64,000 nt of DNA from contig JACNMN010000009.1 in the NCBI GenBank assembly GCA_020622165.1, positions 120,670 to 184,669 of the forward strand. The letters are read 5' to 3'. Position 1 is the first letter of the stretch, and every line of letters starts with the position of its first letter. Source of the DNA: Boseongicola sp. H5 (GTDB lineage Bacteria; Pseudomonadota; Alphaproteobacteria; Rhodobacterales; Rhodobacteraceae). Positions 9,449 to 18,299 of the stretch are shown piece after piece. A program made the translations under genes and the position numbers. Under the pieces are notes generated by a model, which was not told the DNA's origin, ran no database searches, and saw only the letters and a program-made list of their open reading frames with translations.

Positions 9449-10306
9449 CTAGCGTTCCTGCGTCCCGATGGCCCAGCCCCGCACCCGTTTCGACAACCAG
9501 TCGATGGCGAAGATAAGGATCAGCACGTTCAGAACGACGAAGGCGACCTGATCGTAGAGCGACGCCCGGAACCGTTCGATGATGATCATCCCGATCCCGC
9601 CCGCGCCGACGATACCGAGGATCGTGGCCGAGCGCGTGTTGCTTTCCAGAAAATAGAGCGACTGAGAGATGAATACCGGCAGAACCTGGGGAATGTAGCC
9701 GTAGCGGATGACCTGAAGCGGCCCGGCCCCGGTGGATTTCACGCCCTCGACCTGCTTGCGATCGATGTTCTCGATCGCCTCCGAATAGAGCTTGGACAAG
9801 GTGCCCACGTCACTGACGAAGATCGCCAGCACGCCGGCAAGCGGCCCCAGCCCCACGGCCCGCACGAAGACAAGGCCCCAGACCAGCTGGTCGATGCCGC
9901 GCAGAATGTCGAGAAACCGTCGCACCACTTGCCGAAGCGGCGCGAAGGTCACGATGTTGCGAGCGGCCATGAACCCCACGAACAAGGCGCCGATCGTGCC
10001 CAGAAGCGTGCCCAGAAAGGCCATCGCCAAGGTTTCGGCAATCCCGCGATAGATATTGGCATATTGCCAGTTGGCCATGTCCTCCCAGACCACGAAGGCC
10101 CGAAGAAGCGACAGAACACGGTCGGACGTCTCGAAGAACCGCGCGATGTCGAAGTACCAGAGCGACCAGAACACGTAGAGGACGGCAACCGCCCAGGGCG
10201 CCCAGCGTCTGATGAGTTTGCCGGGTGTGTCGAAAACGCCGGGGTGGCGGGCGCGGATTTCCGCGATCTCGGCATCGGAGACCGCCGTGACGATAGCCAG
10301 GGTCAT
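9449..10306 (-). CDS. phnE: phosphonate ABC transporter permease (second PhnE)
   Basis: Inner-membrane permease for phosphonate uptake, 285 residues with about six hydrophobic segments. The ATPase-contact loop reads EAIENIDRKQVEGVKSTGAG, followed by the PhnE hallmark RYGYIPQVLPVFISQSLY, then STIxGIVGAGGIG(M) as in ATILGIVGAGGIGM. Its ATG at 10306 overlaps the stop of the first phnE. The pair probably forms a heterodimeric pore used with PhnC and PhnD. Confidence 0.92.
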   Translation of the reverse strand: MTLAIVTAVSDAEIAEIRARHPGVFDTPGKLIRRWAPWAVAVLYVFWSLWYFDIARFFETSDRVLSLLRAFVVWEDMANWQYANIYRGIAETLAMAFLGTLLGTIGALFVGFMAARNIVTFAPLRQVVRRFLDILRGIDQLVWGLVFVRAVGLGPLAGVLAIFVSDVGTLSKLYSEAIENIDRKQVEGVKSTGAGPLQVIRYGYIPQVLPVFISQSLYFLESNTRSATILGIVGAGGIGMIIIERFRASLYDQVAFVVLNVLILIFAIDWLSKRVRGWAIGTQER

Positions 10307-11211
10307 GCGAAATTCTCCCGCCCGATATAGCCAAGGCGCAGCCGCTCGCTCAGCAGATCGATGATCGTGACGGTCAGCACGACGAGGATCAGGACCGCCA
10401 GCACCCGGTCATCGGAATAGAAACTGATCACACGGTTGAGTTCCTGACCGATGCCGCCCGCGCCGACGAAGCCGATAATGGAGGAGGCGCGGACATTCAC
10501 CTCGAACCGGAGCAGCGCGTAGCTTACGAAATTCGGCGTGACCTGCGGCACCACACCGTAGAGCATTTTCTGCACCCATGTGCCGCCGACCGCTGTGATC
10601 CCCTCCACCGGGCGGGACGAGGCGTTCTCGTTCACCTCGGCGAAAAGCTTGCCCAATGCGCCGGCCGAATGGATCGCGATGGCGATCACCCCGGCAAGCG
10701 GGCCAATCCCGATCATGAAGACGAAGACAAGCGCCAAGAGGATCTCGGGGATGCCACGGCAAATTTCGAGAAAGCGACGTGACACCCAGTAGATCCAGCT
10801 GTTGGGGGCGAGGTTGGCCGCCGCCGGAAAGCTGAGGACAAAGGCCACCGCCGTTCCGATCAGCGTTGCCGTGATGGCCATCAGGATCGTTTCCCAGATC
10901 AGCTCCAGATAGAGCCAGAAATCCGTGTACCAGTAGGTGATGGAGCCCGGCACAGCGCGGCCTTCCTCCGTCCTGCCCTCCAGCAGGCTGCCCCATTGCA
11001 GATCCGGGATGATCGTGCCGAAATACTCGAAGATACGCGGGATCCCGTTGGCCAGACGCTCGGGATAGAACTGGCTGATCCAGACCGACAGCGCGAGGCA
11101 GACCAGAAAGGCCGCCAGCATGATCAGGTTCATGGTGCGTTTGGAGGCCTTCAGCTCGGCCCGGTGCCGTTCGAAGAGTGCAACGGAGCTGTCTGCGGTC
11201 TGATCGCTCAT
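10303..11211 (-). CDS. phnE: phosphonate ABC transporter permease (first PhnE)
   Basis: Permease paralog of the following gene, 302 residues from the ATG at 11211. The contact loop is EVNENASSRPVEGITAVGGTW and the C-terminal signature SSIIGFVGAGGIGQELNRVI. An alternative GTG at 11226 overlaps the phnC stop as GTGA and would add five residues; either start could be used. Order phnD-phnC-phnE-phnE on one strand is the usual layout of two-permease phosphonate importers in alphaproteobacteria. Confidence 0.92.
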   Translation of the reverse strand: MSDQTADSSVALFERHRAELKASKRTMNLIMLAAFLVCLALSVWISQFYPERLANGIPRIFEYFGTIIPDLQWGSLLEGRTEEGRAVPGSITYWYTDFWLYLELIWETILMAITATLIGTAVAFVLSFPAAANLAPNSWIYWVSRRFLEICRGIPEILLALVFVFMIGIGPLAGVIAIAIHSAGALGKLFAEVNENASSRPVEGITAVGGTWVQKMLYGVVPQVTPNFVSYALLRFEVNVRASSIIGFVGAGGIGQELNRVISFYSDDRVLAVLILVVLTVTIIDLLSERLRLGYIGRENFA

Positions 11212-11222
11212 CCCGGGGGCCC

Positions 11223-12035
11223 TCACACCGCTTCCTTGGCGCGCGGTCGGGGACCGGGCGCCAGACTGGTGGAGGTCGCGGCCTCGTTGAAGGCCTGATC
11301 GGCCTCGGCCCCGTAGATCTCCCGCGCCATGCCTTGCGTGAGCTGCGCGGGCGTGCCGTCGAACACCACCCGCCCGGCCTGCATGCCGATGATCCGGTCG
11401 CAGTAATCGCGGGCGGTATCCAGCGTATGGAGGTTGCAGATGACGGTAATGCCATCTTGCTGGTTGATGGTGCGCAGCGCGTCCATCACGATCTTCGCAT
11501 TCAGCGGATCAAGGGAGGCGATCGGCTCATCGGCCAGCAGGATCTTCGGCTCCTGCGCAAGGGCGCGGGCGATGGCCACACGCTGCTGCTGACCGCCCGA
11601 AAGCGTCTCGGCCCGCTGCAAGGCGGTATGCGCCATGGTCAGCCGGTCCAGCGCCTGAACCGCGAATGCGCGCTCCGCCGGGGTGTAGATCTGCGCCAGC
11701 GCCCGCCAGGCCGGCAGATCGAAAAGCCGGCCCGTCAACACATTGGTCAACACATCCAGGCGACCCACCAGATTGAACTGCTGAAAGATCATCGCGCAGT
11801 CCGAACGCCACTGGCGCAAATCGCGCCCCTTCAGTTGCGCGATGTCCCTGTCCCCGAACAGGATCTGCCCCTCCGAAGGGTCCGTCAGCCGATTCAGCAG
11901 GCGCAGGAGCGTCGACTTGCCGGCCCCCGACCGGCCGATGATGCCGACCATCTGGCCCTCGGCGATTTCAAGGTTCACCCGGTCGACGGCAGCGGTATCG
12001 CCAAACCGGCGGGTCAGGTTGTCTAGCTTCAGCAT
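11223..12035 (-). CDS. phnC: phosphonate ABC transporter ATP-binding protein
   Basis: ATPase that powers phosphonate import, 270 residues. Walker [18 protein letters not shown] is near residue 34, followed by the PhnC-typical [17 protein letters not shown], signature [19 protein letters not shown] and Walker [14 protein letters not shown]. The C-terminus is extended and Arg/Pro-rich. It is separated from phnD by 122 bp containing a hairpin terminator. Confidence 0.94.
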   Translation of the reverse strand: MLKLDNLTRRFGDTAAVDRVNLEIAEGQMVGIIGRSGAGKSTLLRLLNRLTDPSEGQILFGDRDIAQLKGRDLRQWRSDCAMIFQQFNLVGRLDVLTNVLTGRLFDLPAWRALAQIYTPAERAFAVQALDRLTMAHTALQRAETLSGGQQQRVAIARALAQEPKILLADEPIASLDPLNAKIVMDALRTINQQDGITVICNLHTLDTARDYCDRIIGMQAGRVVFDGTPAQLTQGMAREIYGAEADQAFNEAATSTSLAPGPRPRAKEAV

Positions 12036-12113
12036 CTAAAGGTGCCCCCTGAAGAAGTGGACCTTGCGCCGTGACCGTCCCGGTCCGATCGGCACACAGG
12101 CGAGATACGAAAA

Positions 12114-12140
12114 CGGGGCCGGGCACTTGGCCCGACCCCG
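12114..12140 (-). terminator. hairpin between phnD and phnC
   Basis: An 11-bp stem with one mismatch (CGGGG-CGGGC against GCCCG-CCCCG) and a 5-nt loop. On the coding (minus) strand it is followed by TTTT. It lies between phnD and phnC and would act as an attenuator, keeping binding-protein mRNA in excess over the transporter genes. Confidence 0.65.
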
Positions 12141-12157
12141 GTATGGACAGATGCCGC

Positions 12158-13087
12158 CTAGCGCTCGCCCTGAAGCTCGCGACGCATGTTGATGATCGGC
12201 TCGTAGAACTCATGGTTGATCGGCCAGTAGCCCATGGACTCGCCGTCATTGATCGCATCGAAGCAGTCGCGATCTGCGACCTGCAACTGCATCATCGCGC
12301 CCATGACCAGATCCTTCAGTTCCTGCGGCAGGTCGGAGCGGATCACGCGGGGGCCATTGGTGATCAGGTTCGACCGCCAGATGATCTGGATCTCGGACAT
12401 GTCCAGCATGCCTTTGTCCACCATCGAGCGCAGGTTGCCGCGGCTGTAGCCTTCGTTGATATCGCCCACGCCCGAGGTCCAGGTCACGCCGGCGTCATAC
12501 TGCCCGTTCAGAACCGCGATGACGGCCTGTTCATGACCGCCGCCGAAACCCGTTTCCGAGAAGAACGCCTCCAGCACGAGCCCCTCTTCGGCGGCCAGTT
12601 CGTAGGACGGCACCAGATAGCCGGACGTGGAGTTGGGGTCGGCAAAGGCAAGGGAGTGGCCTTCCATCTCCTCAAGCGAGCTGATGCCGCTGTCGGCGCG
12701 GGTATACATCACCGCGTAATAGCCAAGCGAGCCGTCGATCTGCATCGTGGTGTAAAGCGGCTCGACCGCGTCGGGATCCTGCAGGGAGATACCCGCATAA
12801 CCCGAGGAGCCGAGGCCGGCGAATTCCAGCTGGCCGGCCAGAAGGCCCTGCATCACGCCCGCGTAGTCGGATGCCGGATAAAGCTCGACCGGAACGCCGA
12901 GACGCTCTTCCAGATAGGCCTGCTGGCAGGCATGTTCACGCAGGCGGTCGGCCTCGTTCTCGCCGCCCAGAATGCCGATCCTGAAAACCGGAACCTCTTC
13001 ACGCCAGTCAGAAGCCTGGGCAAGTGCCGCGGTGGAGGTCAATGCGGTGGCGCCGATAATCGCGGCGGTCAATGTCATCTTGAGCAT
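12158..13087 (-). CDS. phnD: phosphonate ABC transporter, periplasmic binding protein
   Basis: Periplasmic receptor for phosphonates, 309 residues. A signal peptide (MLKMTLTAAIIGATALTSTAALAQ) precedes the mature chain. PhnD hallmarks include FRIGILGGENEADRLRE, GLLAGQLEFAGLGSSGYA, FADPNSTSGYLVPSY and GYSRGNLRSMVDKG. It is the first gene of the phnDCEE transcription unit, with a candidate Pho box about 100 bp upstream. Confidence 0.94.
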   Translation of the reverse strand: MLKMTLTAAIIGATALTSTAALAQASDWREEVPVFRIGILGGENEADRLREHACQQAYLEERLGVPVELYPASDYAGVMQGLLAGQLEFAGLGSSGYAGISLQDPDAVEPLYTTMQIDGSLGYYAVMYTRADSGISSLEEMEGHSLAFADPNSTSGYLVPSYELAAEEGLVLEAFFSETGFGGGHEQAVIAVLNGQYDAGVTWTSGVGDINEGYSRGNLRSMVDKGMLDMSEIQIIWRSNLITNGPRVIRSDLPQELKDLVMGAMMQLQVADRDCFDAINDGESMGYWPINHEFYEPIINMRRELQGER

Positions 13088-13184
13088 TTGGTTTGTCCTG
13101 TCCTGAACGTTTCTATGTTCAGAGCCAGGGCCGTCCCTTGTGGCCCCGGTCCCCTTAGGTGCAAGGGCTGCGTAGGGGCCTGTC

Positions 13185-13202
13185 GTGACGGTTTGGCGAC
13201 GG
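13185..13202 (-). promoter_or_regulatory. degenerate Pho box upstream of phnD
   Basis: On the minus strand, CCGTCGC-CAAA-CCGTCAC forms two 7-bp direct repeats with 4 bp between them, the PhoB spacing. Consensus half-sites are CTGTCAT; these match at four or five of seven positions each. It lies about 100 bp before the phnD start. Binding is inferred. Confidence 0.4.
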
Positions 13203-13302
13203 AATTGTTAAACCTCTGTAAACCGCGTCTAGACAAATCCGCCGCTTGCGCGCGCAAGCCTTTGGCGCGCGCGCGCTTTCCAATGCGACACCTCGTCGGG
13301 CA

Positions 13303-13929
13303 TCATGCGGAGGCACCGTATTTTTCGATGAAGGCGTCGATATCGAGTGCCCGAAAATCGGGCAAACCGTCCCGCAATTGATCATGGGACCAATCCCACC
13401 AGGCGATGTCCATCAGCGCCTCGCCCTGCGATCTGGAGAAGCGCGGCCGGATCTCCCGGGCCGGAACGCCGCCCATGATCGTGTAGGGCGGTACATCGCG
13501 CGTGACGACGGCGCCGGCGCCGATCACCGCCCCGGTGCCGATGGTGACACCCGCGGTCACGGTCACGCCGTGACCGATCCAGACATCATGGCCCAGGGTC
13601 ACCCAGTTGTCCTTGCGCCATTCGAAAAACTCCGCGTCATCCTCTCCCAGACCGTACGCTTCGGCGCGGTAGATCGCGTGATGCTGGCAAACCCGCCACG
13701 TGGGATGGTTGCCCGGGTTGATCCGCGCGCCATTGGCGATGGAACAGAACTTGCCGATCGTGGTCCAGACCACGTGGCCATCCTCGGTGATGTAGGAGTA
13801 ATTGCCCATCTCGCTGGCTTTGATCCGGGTCCGGCGGCCTACCTCCGTCCACCGGCCGAGGGTGACGTCGTCGGCCACCTCCGCCTCGGGGTGAATGCTC
13901 GGGCTGGGGCTCAGGCGTGTTTGGTCCAT
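13303..13929 (-). CDS. phosphonate-locus hexapeptide-repeat transferase
   Basis: Left-handed beta-helix acyltransferase-like protein, 208 residues. Hexapeptide turns are visible at [14 protein letters not shown] and at [38 protein letters not shown]. The C-terminal [11 protein letters not shown] is typical of the xenobiotic acetyltransferase group. The subfamily is repeatedly found in phosphonate (C-P lyase) loci, where an aminophosphonate N-acetyltransferase role is proposed. It is divergent from phnM; the Pho box between them may serve only phnM. Confidence 0.83.
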   Translation of the reverse strand: MDQTRLSPSPSIHPEAEVADDVTLGRWTEVGRRTRIKASEMGNYSYITEDGHVVWTTIGKFCSIANGARINPGNHPTWRVCQHHAIYRAEAYGLGEDDAEFFEWRKDNWVTLGHDVWIGHGVTVTAGVTIGTGAVIGAGAVVTRDVPPYTIMGGVPAREIRPRFSRSQGEALMDIAWWDWSHDQLRDGLPDFRALDIDAFIEKYGASA

Positions 13930-14007
13930 CGGCAGGTCTCGCGGGATATGGCGTGTCTGGGGCGACCCTAATCGCGATATCCCGTCCGCCGAAAGACAAA
14001 GCCGGGC

Positions 14008-14025
14008 TTGTCATGAAACTGTCAC
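14008..14025 (+). promoter_or_regulatory. Pho box upstream of phnM
   Basis: TTGTCATGAAACTGTCAC matches the PhoB operator layout of two CTGTCAT-like repeats separated by 4 AT-rich bases. It is in the plus orientation, 91 bp before the phnM start. A -10-like TACACT is at 14045-14050. This indicates phosphate-starvation control by PhoB. Confidence 0.72.
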
Positions 14026-14115
14026 CGCCCTTGCACGGATCCGTTACACTAGCATTGTCAAGAAAGGCCGAATCCCGAACGCCCTTCCCTCCACCTCCGA
14101 ACAAGGACCAACGCG

Positions 14116-15270
14116 ATGTTCGATGCCCCCGCCGATCGTCCGCTGCTGATCAGCAACGCCACTCTGGTAACCCCGACCGGGTGCGTGACCGGCGGTGTGG
14201 CGGTGGAGGGCGGGACGATTGCCGAGATCGGCCCGGGGATCACCGGCGGCGTCGATCTGGACGGTCAGATCCTGATCCCCGGCATCGTCGATCTGCACAC
14301 CGACCATGTGGAGACCCATATTCACCCGCGAAGCCACGTGCAGTGGGCCTTTCTGCCCGCCCTCATGGCCCATGATGCGGTTGTGATATCCGGCGGCACG
14401 ACAACGGTGTTCGACAGCCTGTCCGTCGGCGCCTCGATGCAGCGGCCCGAGCGCAGGACGATACTCGGGCCCCTGATCGACGCGCTGGAACATGGCCAGC
14501 GCAAGGGCATGTTCCGCGCAGAGCATTTTCTGCACATGCGCTGCGAGGTCTCGGACCCGGCGACCATTGCTCTGGTCGACGCGAATGTGACCCGCGACAT
14601 CGCCCATCTGATTTCGGTCATGGACCATACGCCAGGCGACAGGCAGAGCCCGAACATCGAGAAATGGTTCTGGCACATGATCCGCGATATGGAAGTGAGC
14701 GAGGCCGAAGGCCGCGAGCGGATGGCCGAACTGCTGGAACGCTCCGCGCGGTTCGGACCAAAGGTCCGCAGCCATGTGGTTTCCGTCGCCCAGCGCCACG
14801 ACATCCCGCTGATGGCTCATGACGACCGGACCCTTGCCCATGTGGATCAGGCCCAGGCCGAAGGTGTCACCATTTCTGAGTTTCCAACGACGATCGAGGC
14901 GGCGCGCCGCGCCCGCGGCCACGGCCAGACAATCGTTGCCGGGGCCCCGAACTATCTGCGCGGCGGATCCCAGTCCGGCAATGTCGCCGTGCGCGAGCTT
15001 CTGGCCGAGGGGCTGGTGGATGTACTGGCGTCGGATTACGTGCCGCGCAGCCCGCTTGACGCAGCCTTCGCCATCGCCAGCGACCCGGCCCTGCCATACG
15101 ACCTGCCACAGACCGTGGCGTTGGTGACGGATGCACCGGCGCGGGTTGCGGGACTGAGCGACCGGGGCCGTATCGCCACGGGCCTGCGCGCCGATCTGGT
15201 CGCGATACGGCTGGTCGGGCAGCAACCTCAGGTCAGCGCGGTATGGCGCGCCGGCCGACGCGTGTTCTGA
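14116..15270 (+). CDS. phnM: alpha-D-ribose 1-methylphosphonate 5-triphosphate diphosphatase
   Basis: Amidohydrolase of the C-P lyase pathway that removes pyrophosphate from ribose-1-phosphonate 5-triphosphate, 384 residues. An N-terminal composite beta-sandwich ends in the metal motif GIVDLHTDHVETH (HxD variant of HxH). Further motifs are SGGTTTVFDS, SHVVSVAQRHDIPLMAHDD and VDVLASDYVPRSP, which supplies the metal-binding Asp. The start at 14116 is chosen for the natural N-terminus. The rest of the C-P lyase operon (phnGHIJKL, phnN) is not in this window. Confidence 0.92.
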   Translation: MFDAPADRPLLISNATLVTPTGCVTGGVAVEGGTIAEIGPGITGGVDLDGQILIPGIVDLHTDHVETHIHPRSHVQWAFLPALMAHDAVVISGGTTTVFDSLSVGASMQRPERRTILGPLIDALEHGQRKGMFRAEHFLHMRCEVSDPATIALVDANVTRDIAHLISVMDHTPGDRQSPNIEKWFWHMIRDMEVSEAEGRERMAELLERSARFGPKVRSHVVSVAQRHDIPLMAHDDRTLAHVDQAQAEGVTISEFPTTIEAARRARGHGQTIVAGAPNYLRGGSQSGNVAVRELLAEGLVDVLASDYVPRSPLDAAFAIASDPALPYDLPQTVALVTDAPARVAGLSDRGRIATGLRADLVAIRLVGQQPQVSAVWRAGRRVF

Positions 15271-15286
15271 ACGAAAGGCCCCGCAG

Positions 15287-16123
15287 ATGACGACCCCTTT
15301 GACAGTCGGCGCAGCCCTCACCACGGCCGATCTGCCCACCTTTCGCGACTGGCTGATCGACGGCCGGCGCGATCTGGAATTGCAGGATTTCCTGAACACC
15401 GAGATCCTTCTTGGCGACTGGCAATCCCCTGTCGATCAGGCAAAATCGCTTCTGGACGGCTTCGACGGGCGGCTTGGCATTCACGGGCCTTTCATCGGCG
15501 TGCCGATCGACAATGATGACCCCGAAATCGCCCCGATCATCACCCGCCGGTTCATGATCGGGCTGGATATCTGCGCCGCGCTCGGGGCGACGCAGATGGT
15601 CGTCCATTCGCCCTACACCACCTGGGACTACAAAAATTTCGACAATAATCCCCGGGTGGGCAACGCCCCTTCGGCACGGGAACGCAAGATCGCGCAGACC
15701 CATGCGGTGATGCGCAAGGTGGTCGACCGCGCCGAGGCGCAGGGCGTAACGCTGGTGATCGAAAACATCGAAGACATCGCACCCGATGATAGGGCGGAGC
15801 TGGCCGAAAGCTTTGGCTCGGATGCGGTGAAGCTCTCGATTGATACCGGGCACGCGCATTACGCCCATCACGCCACCGGCGCGCCGCCTGTGGATTTCTT
15901 CGTCACCCGGGCCGGCGCGCGGCTCGACCACGTCCATCTTCAGGATGCCGATGGCTATGCAGACCGGCATTGGCCCATCGGTCAGGGCACGATCCGATGG
16001 CATCAGGTTTTCGAAGCCATCGCGGCGCTGCCGGTGCGCCCGCGTCTGTTGATGGAATTGCGGGACGCCTCGAAAATCCCCGCATCGATGCGATTTCTGG
16101 AGGCGGAGGGCCTCGCCCGCTGA
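15287..16123 (+). CDS. TIM-barrel sugar phosphate isomerase/epimerase-like protein
   Basis: Xylose-isomerase-like TIM barrel (AP endonuclease 2 family), 278 residues. Putative metal ligands are in VIENIED (Glu), SIDTGHAHYAH (Asp and His), DHVHLQDADG (His) and LLMELRD (Glu). It follows phnM by 16 bp with a RBS-like GAAAGG, so it is probably in the same Pho-controlled operon. It may act on the ribose phosphates released by C-P cleavage, but that is inferred from position. It is not a known essential Phn enzyme. Confidence 0.8.
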   Translation: MTTPLTVGAALTTADLPTFRDWLIDGRRDLELQDFLNTEILLGDWQSPVDQAKSLLDGFDGRLGIHGPFIGVPIDNDDPEIAPIITRRFMIGLDICAALGATQMVVHSPYTTWDYKNFDNNPRVGNAPSARERKIAQTHAVMRKVVDRAEAQGVTLVIENIEDIAPDDRAELAESFGSDAVKLSIDTGHAHYAHHATGAPPVDFFVTRAGARLDHVHLQDADGYADRHWPIGQGTIRWHQVFEAIAALPVRPRLLMELRDASKIPASMRFLEAEGLAR

Positions 16124-16385
16124 CCGTGACCCGCAGAACGGGGCAAGGGCGCTGCCGCGCGCCCGGTTTGAAACGGTCCCCGGCAATCGGCGGGCATCCC
16201 CCGATCCCGGCCCATGACAAGGCAGCCGCGTTGCCCGCAGAACGGGACTGTGCTTTCTGGATTGAACCTCGGAGTGACCAAATCGAATCGACATCAAGCC
16301 ATCGTTAACCATCTTGCCGATAGGCTTGGCATGGCGCCGAGCAATGCGGCCTTGATGAGACAGGCTTGAGGGGGATGACCGAACA

Positions 16386-17336
16386 ATGCCCGAAGTGATC
16401 CTCCATATCGGCGCTCACAAGACCGGCACCACAACCCTGCAACGGCTGTTCGCGGAAAACCGGGAGCTGCTGGAAAACCACGGGGTGCTGTATCCCGACA
16501 CCAACTGGTATCATTACGCGCAGCACCGTCTGGCCTTCGCGCTCCGTGCCCAGTCCTTCGATGTGGCCGGCGGATGTGCCGAAGCGCGTGCCCAGCTCGA
16601 CCTGTTGTGCCGCGCGATTTCGGAGACCAAAGCCGAAAAGATCTTCGTTTCCAGCGAGGAACTGTTCTCAATCCCCCTTGGAAAACTGCGCCTTCTGGCC
16701 GAGCGGCTTGGCGAATGGCCGGTCAGGATCATCGCGGTCGTTCGCAGACCTGACGACATGCTGCTTTCCCTCTACAACCAGAACATCAAGCATCCGGGAA
16801 ACTCGTTTCGCCGGCCCATCGGATACTTCCTTGAAAACCCGCATGAGATCGATCCGGACATGCATGCCAATACATGTATCGGCAACTGGATCGAGCTGTT
16901 CGGCCAGGACAACGTGACCCTGCTCGACTACGAGTCGAAATCCCCCGTCGACGTCATTATCGATCATCTCGGGATGGCCGGTCACCTTGCGCCGCCGCTC
17001 CAACGCGACAACCCGAGAGTTCCCGGTATCGTCGGGGAGATCATACGCCTCTCGAAGATGATCGACATGCCCGCCGAACGGCAGGCGCGTCTCTTCCGGG
17101 TTGCACTCAACCTCTTTTCCGGTCGGCCCAAGCTGGACATCCCGACGGAAGACCGGGCCTCGATCATCGCGGCATTCGAGGCGGAGAATGACGCGCTTTT
17201 CGCGCGGTTCGGCCGGGAGAACCCCTATCGTGTTAACAGCCTCTCCTTCGACGAGGAGGTCGGGGAAGCCGCGAAACCGCTCAACATGCGGGACATGATC
17301 ATGCTGGTGAACCGGATCCTGGAGAAGCCGGAGTAG
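16386..17336 (+). CDS. P-loop sulfotransferase-like protein
   Basis: Cytosolic-type sulfotransferase fold, 316 residues. The N-terminal VILHIGAHKTGTTTLQRLF matches the PAPS 5'-phosphosulfate-binding loop. A 3'-phosphate-binding segment (RIIAVVRRPDDMLLSLYNQ, with the conserved Arg and Ser) lies at about 118-136. It would transfer sulfate from PAPS to a polysaccharide or other acceptor. It stands alone between the phn genes and a convergent repair gene, so the acceptor cannot be guessed. Confidence 0.75.
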   Translation: MPEVILHIGAHKTGTTTLQRLFAENRELLENHGVLYPDTNWYHYAQHRLAFALRAQSFDVAGGCAEARAQLDLLCRAISETKAEKIFVSSEELFSIPLGKLRLLAERLGEWPVRIIAVVRRPDDMLLSLYNQNIKHPGNSFRRPIGYFLENPHEIDPDMHANTCIGNWIELFGQDNVTLLDYESKSPVDVIIDHLGMAGHLAPPLQRDNPRVPGIVGEIIRLSKMIDMPAERQARLFRVALNLFSGRPKLDIPTEDRASIIAAFEAENDALFARFGRENPYRVNSLSFDEEVGEAAKPLNMRDMIMLVNRILEKPE

Positions 17337-17340
17337 AGCG

Positions 17341-18075
17341 TCACGCCTGCCGCCGTTGCCCCGCATCATGACGGCGGCGGCCATCGCGCTGCGCCGTCGC
17401 GCAGACAGACCGGAGCGGGCAACGCTCGCAGATCGGAACGCCGTTTCGGCAAATCTCCTGACCAAGAACCTTCATGAGCTGGTGATGCTGATCGAAATCC
17501 CTCGCGGTCCAGCTCTCGGGCAGCAGCGGCATGACAAGGTCATAGGCCTGCGCGATGCCGGTCCGCGGGCCGACATATCCAAGCCGCCGAAGCACCCGCA
17601 AATGGTGCGAATCTATGACCAGAGCCGCCTTGCGCAATGTGCTGAAGTTGAGTGTTGCAGCCGCGACCTTCCGCCCCACGCCAGGCAGACGTTCCAGCCA
17701 TGCAAGCGCGTCGCCGACAGTCATGTCTTCGAGAGGTGAGAGCGTGAGTGCACCATGGGCCCGGGTCACCGCCAGAAGCGATGCCTTGAGGCGCGGCGCC
17801 TTGAGTTCCGCGAAAGTGACCCCGCAGATTACCTCATAGATTTCGGCAACGGGCGCGTCCCTCACAGCCTCCCAATGCCCGAACCGGGCGACAAGACCTT
17901 CGAAAGCGGACAGCGAAACCTCGCCCCGGGTCTTTCCTCCGATAAGAGCCATCACCAGCTGACTGACCGGATCGAGCGCCCGATAGGGCCCTTGCAGGCC
18001 GAAATGCCGCTTCAGACGCTGGTGGATATCCGTCAGCTCATGGGTTCGATCATCAAGGTTAAGCAAGAGTTGCAT
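17341..18075 (-). CDS. endonuclease III-like HhH-GPD DNA glycosylase
   Basis: Base-excision DNA glycosylase/AP lyase of the Nth family, 244 residues. The helix-hairpin-helix LPGVGRKVAAATLN contains the catalytic Lys (GRK), and the catalytic Asp is in VIDSHHLRV. The C-terminal [4Fe-4S] loop C-x6-C-x2-C-x5-C is complete (CRNGVPICERCPLRSVC). It is more divergent than housekeeping Nth proteins, so it may be a second paralog. It converges with the sulfotransferase gene across 4 bp. Confidence 0.88.
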   Translation of the reverse strand: MQLLLNLDDRTHELTDIHQRLKRHFGLQGPYRALDPVSQLVMALIGGKTRGEVSLSAFEGLVARFGHWEAVRDAPVAEIYEVICGVTFAELKAPRLKASLLAVTRAHGALTLSPLEDMTVGDALAWLERLPGVGRKVAAATLNFSTLRKAALVIDSHHLRVLRRLGYVGPRTGIAQAYDLVMPLLPESWTARDFDQHHQLMKVLGQEICRNGVPICERCPLRSVCATAQRDGRRRHDAGQRRQA

Positions 18076-18251
18076 GGCCCGGAGACCCTATCGCATGAAA
18101 GGGAACAAATAAAGAACATCTACCTAGCGCCATGCGGTTTCCCGCCGTTCGCAGACAACAGCCGGAGCCCGAAAACCACTCGGACTTTGCGTCCATGCTT
18201 CCGGTCTGAAAGGGGCGAGACAAAGCGGCTAATCTGAGCACAAGCCACGGG

Positions 18252-18299
18252 TTTACAAATCAAACTGGTATGGTAGCACTACTACTAGGGAGATTCGGG
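18252..18299 (+). promoter_or_regulatory. possible promoter and operator of the sugar operon
   Basis: A -35-like TTTACA (18252-18257) lies 16 bp before a weak TAGCAC. A small dyad GTAG-CA-CTAC (18273-18282) overlaps it and could bind the operon's GntR/FCD regulator. An AGGGAG ribosome-binding site precedes the first gene. All of this is motif-level inference. Confidence 0.3.

Noticed and set aside
16124..16385. Two copies of a CCCGCAGAACGGG-like hairpin
   Set aside because: The stems are only 4-5 bp and no T-run follows, so a terminator is not supported.
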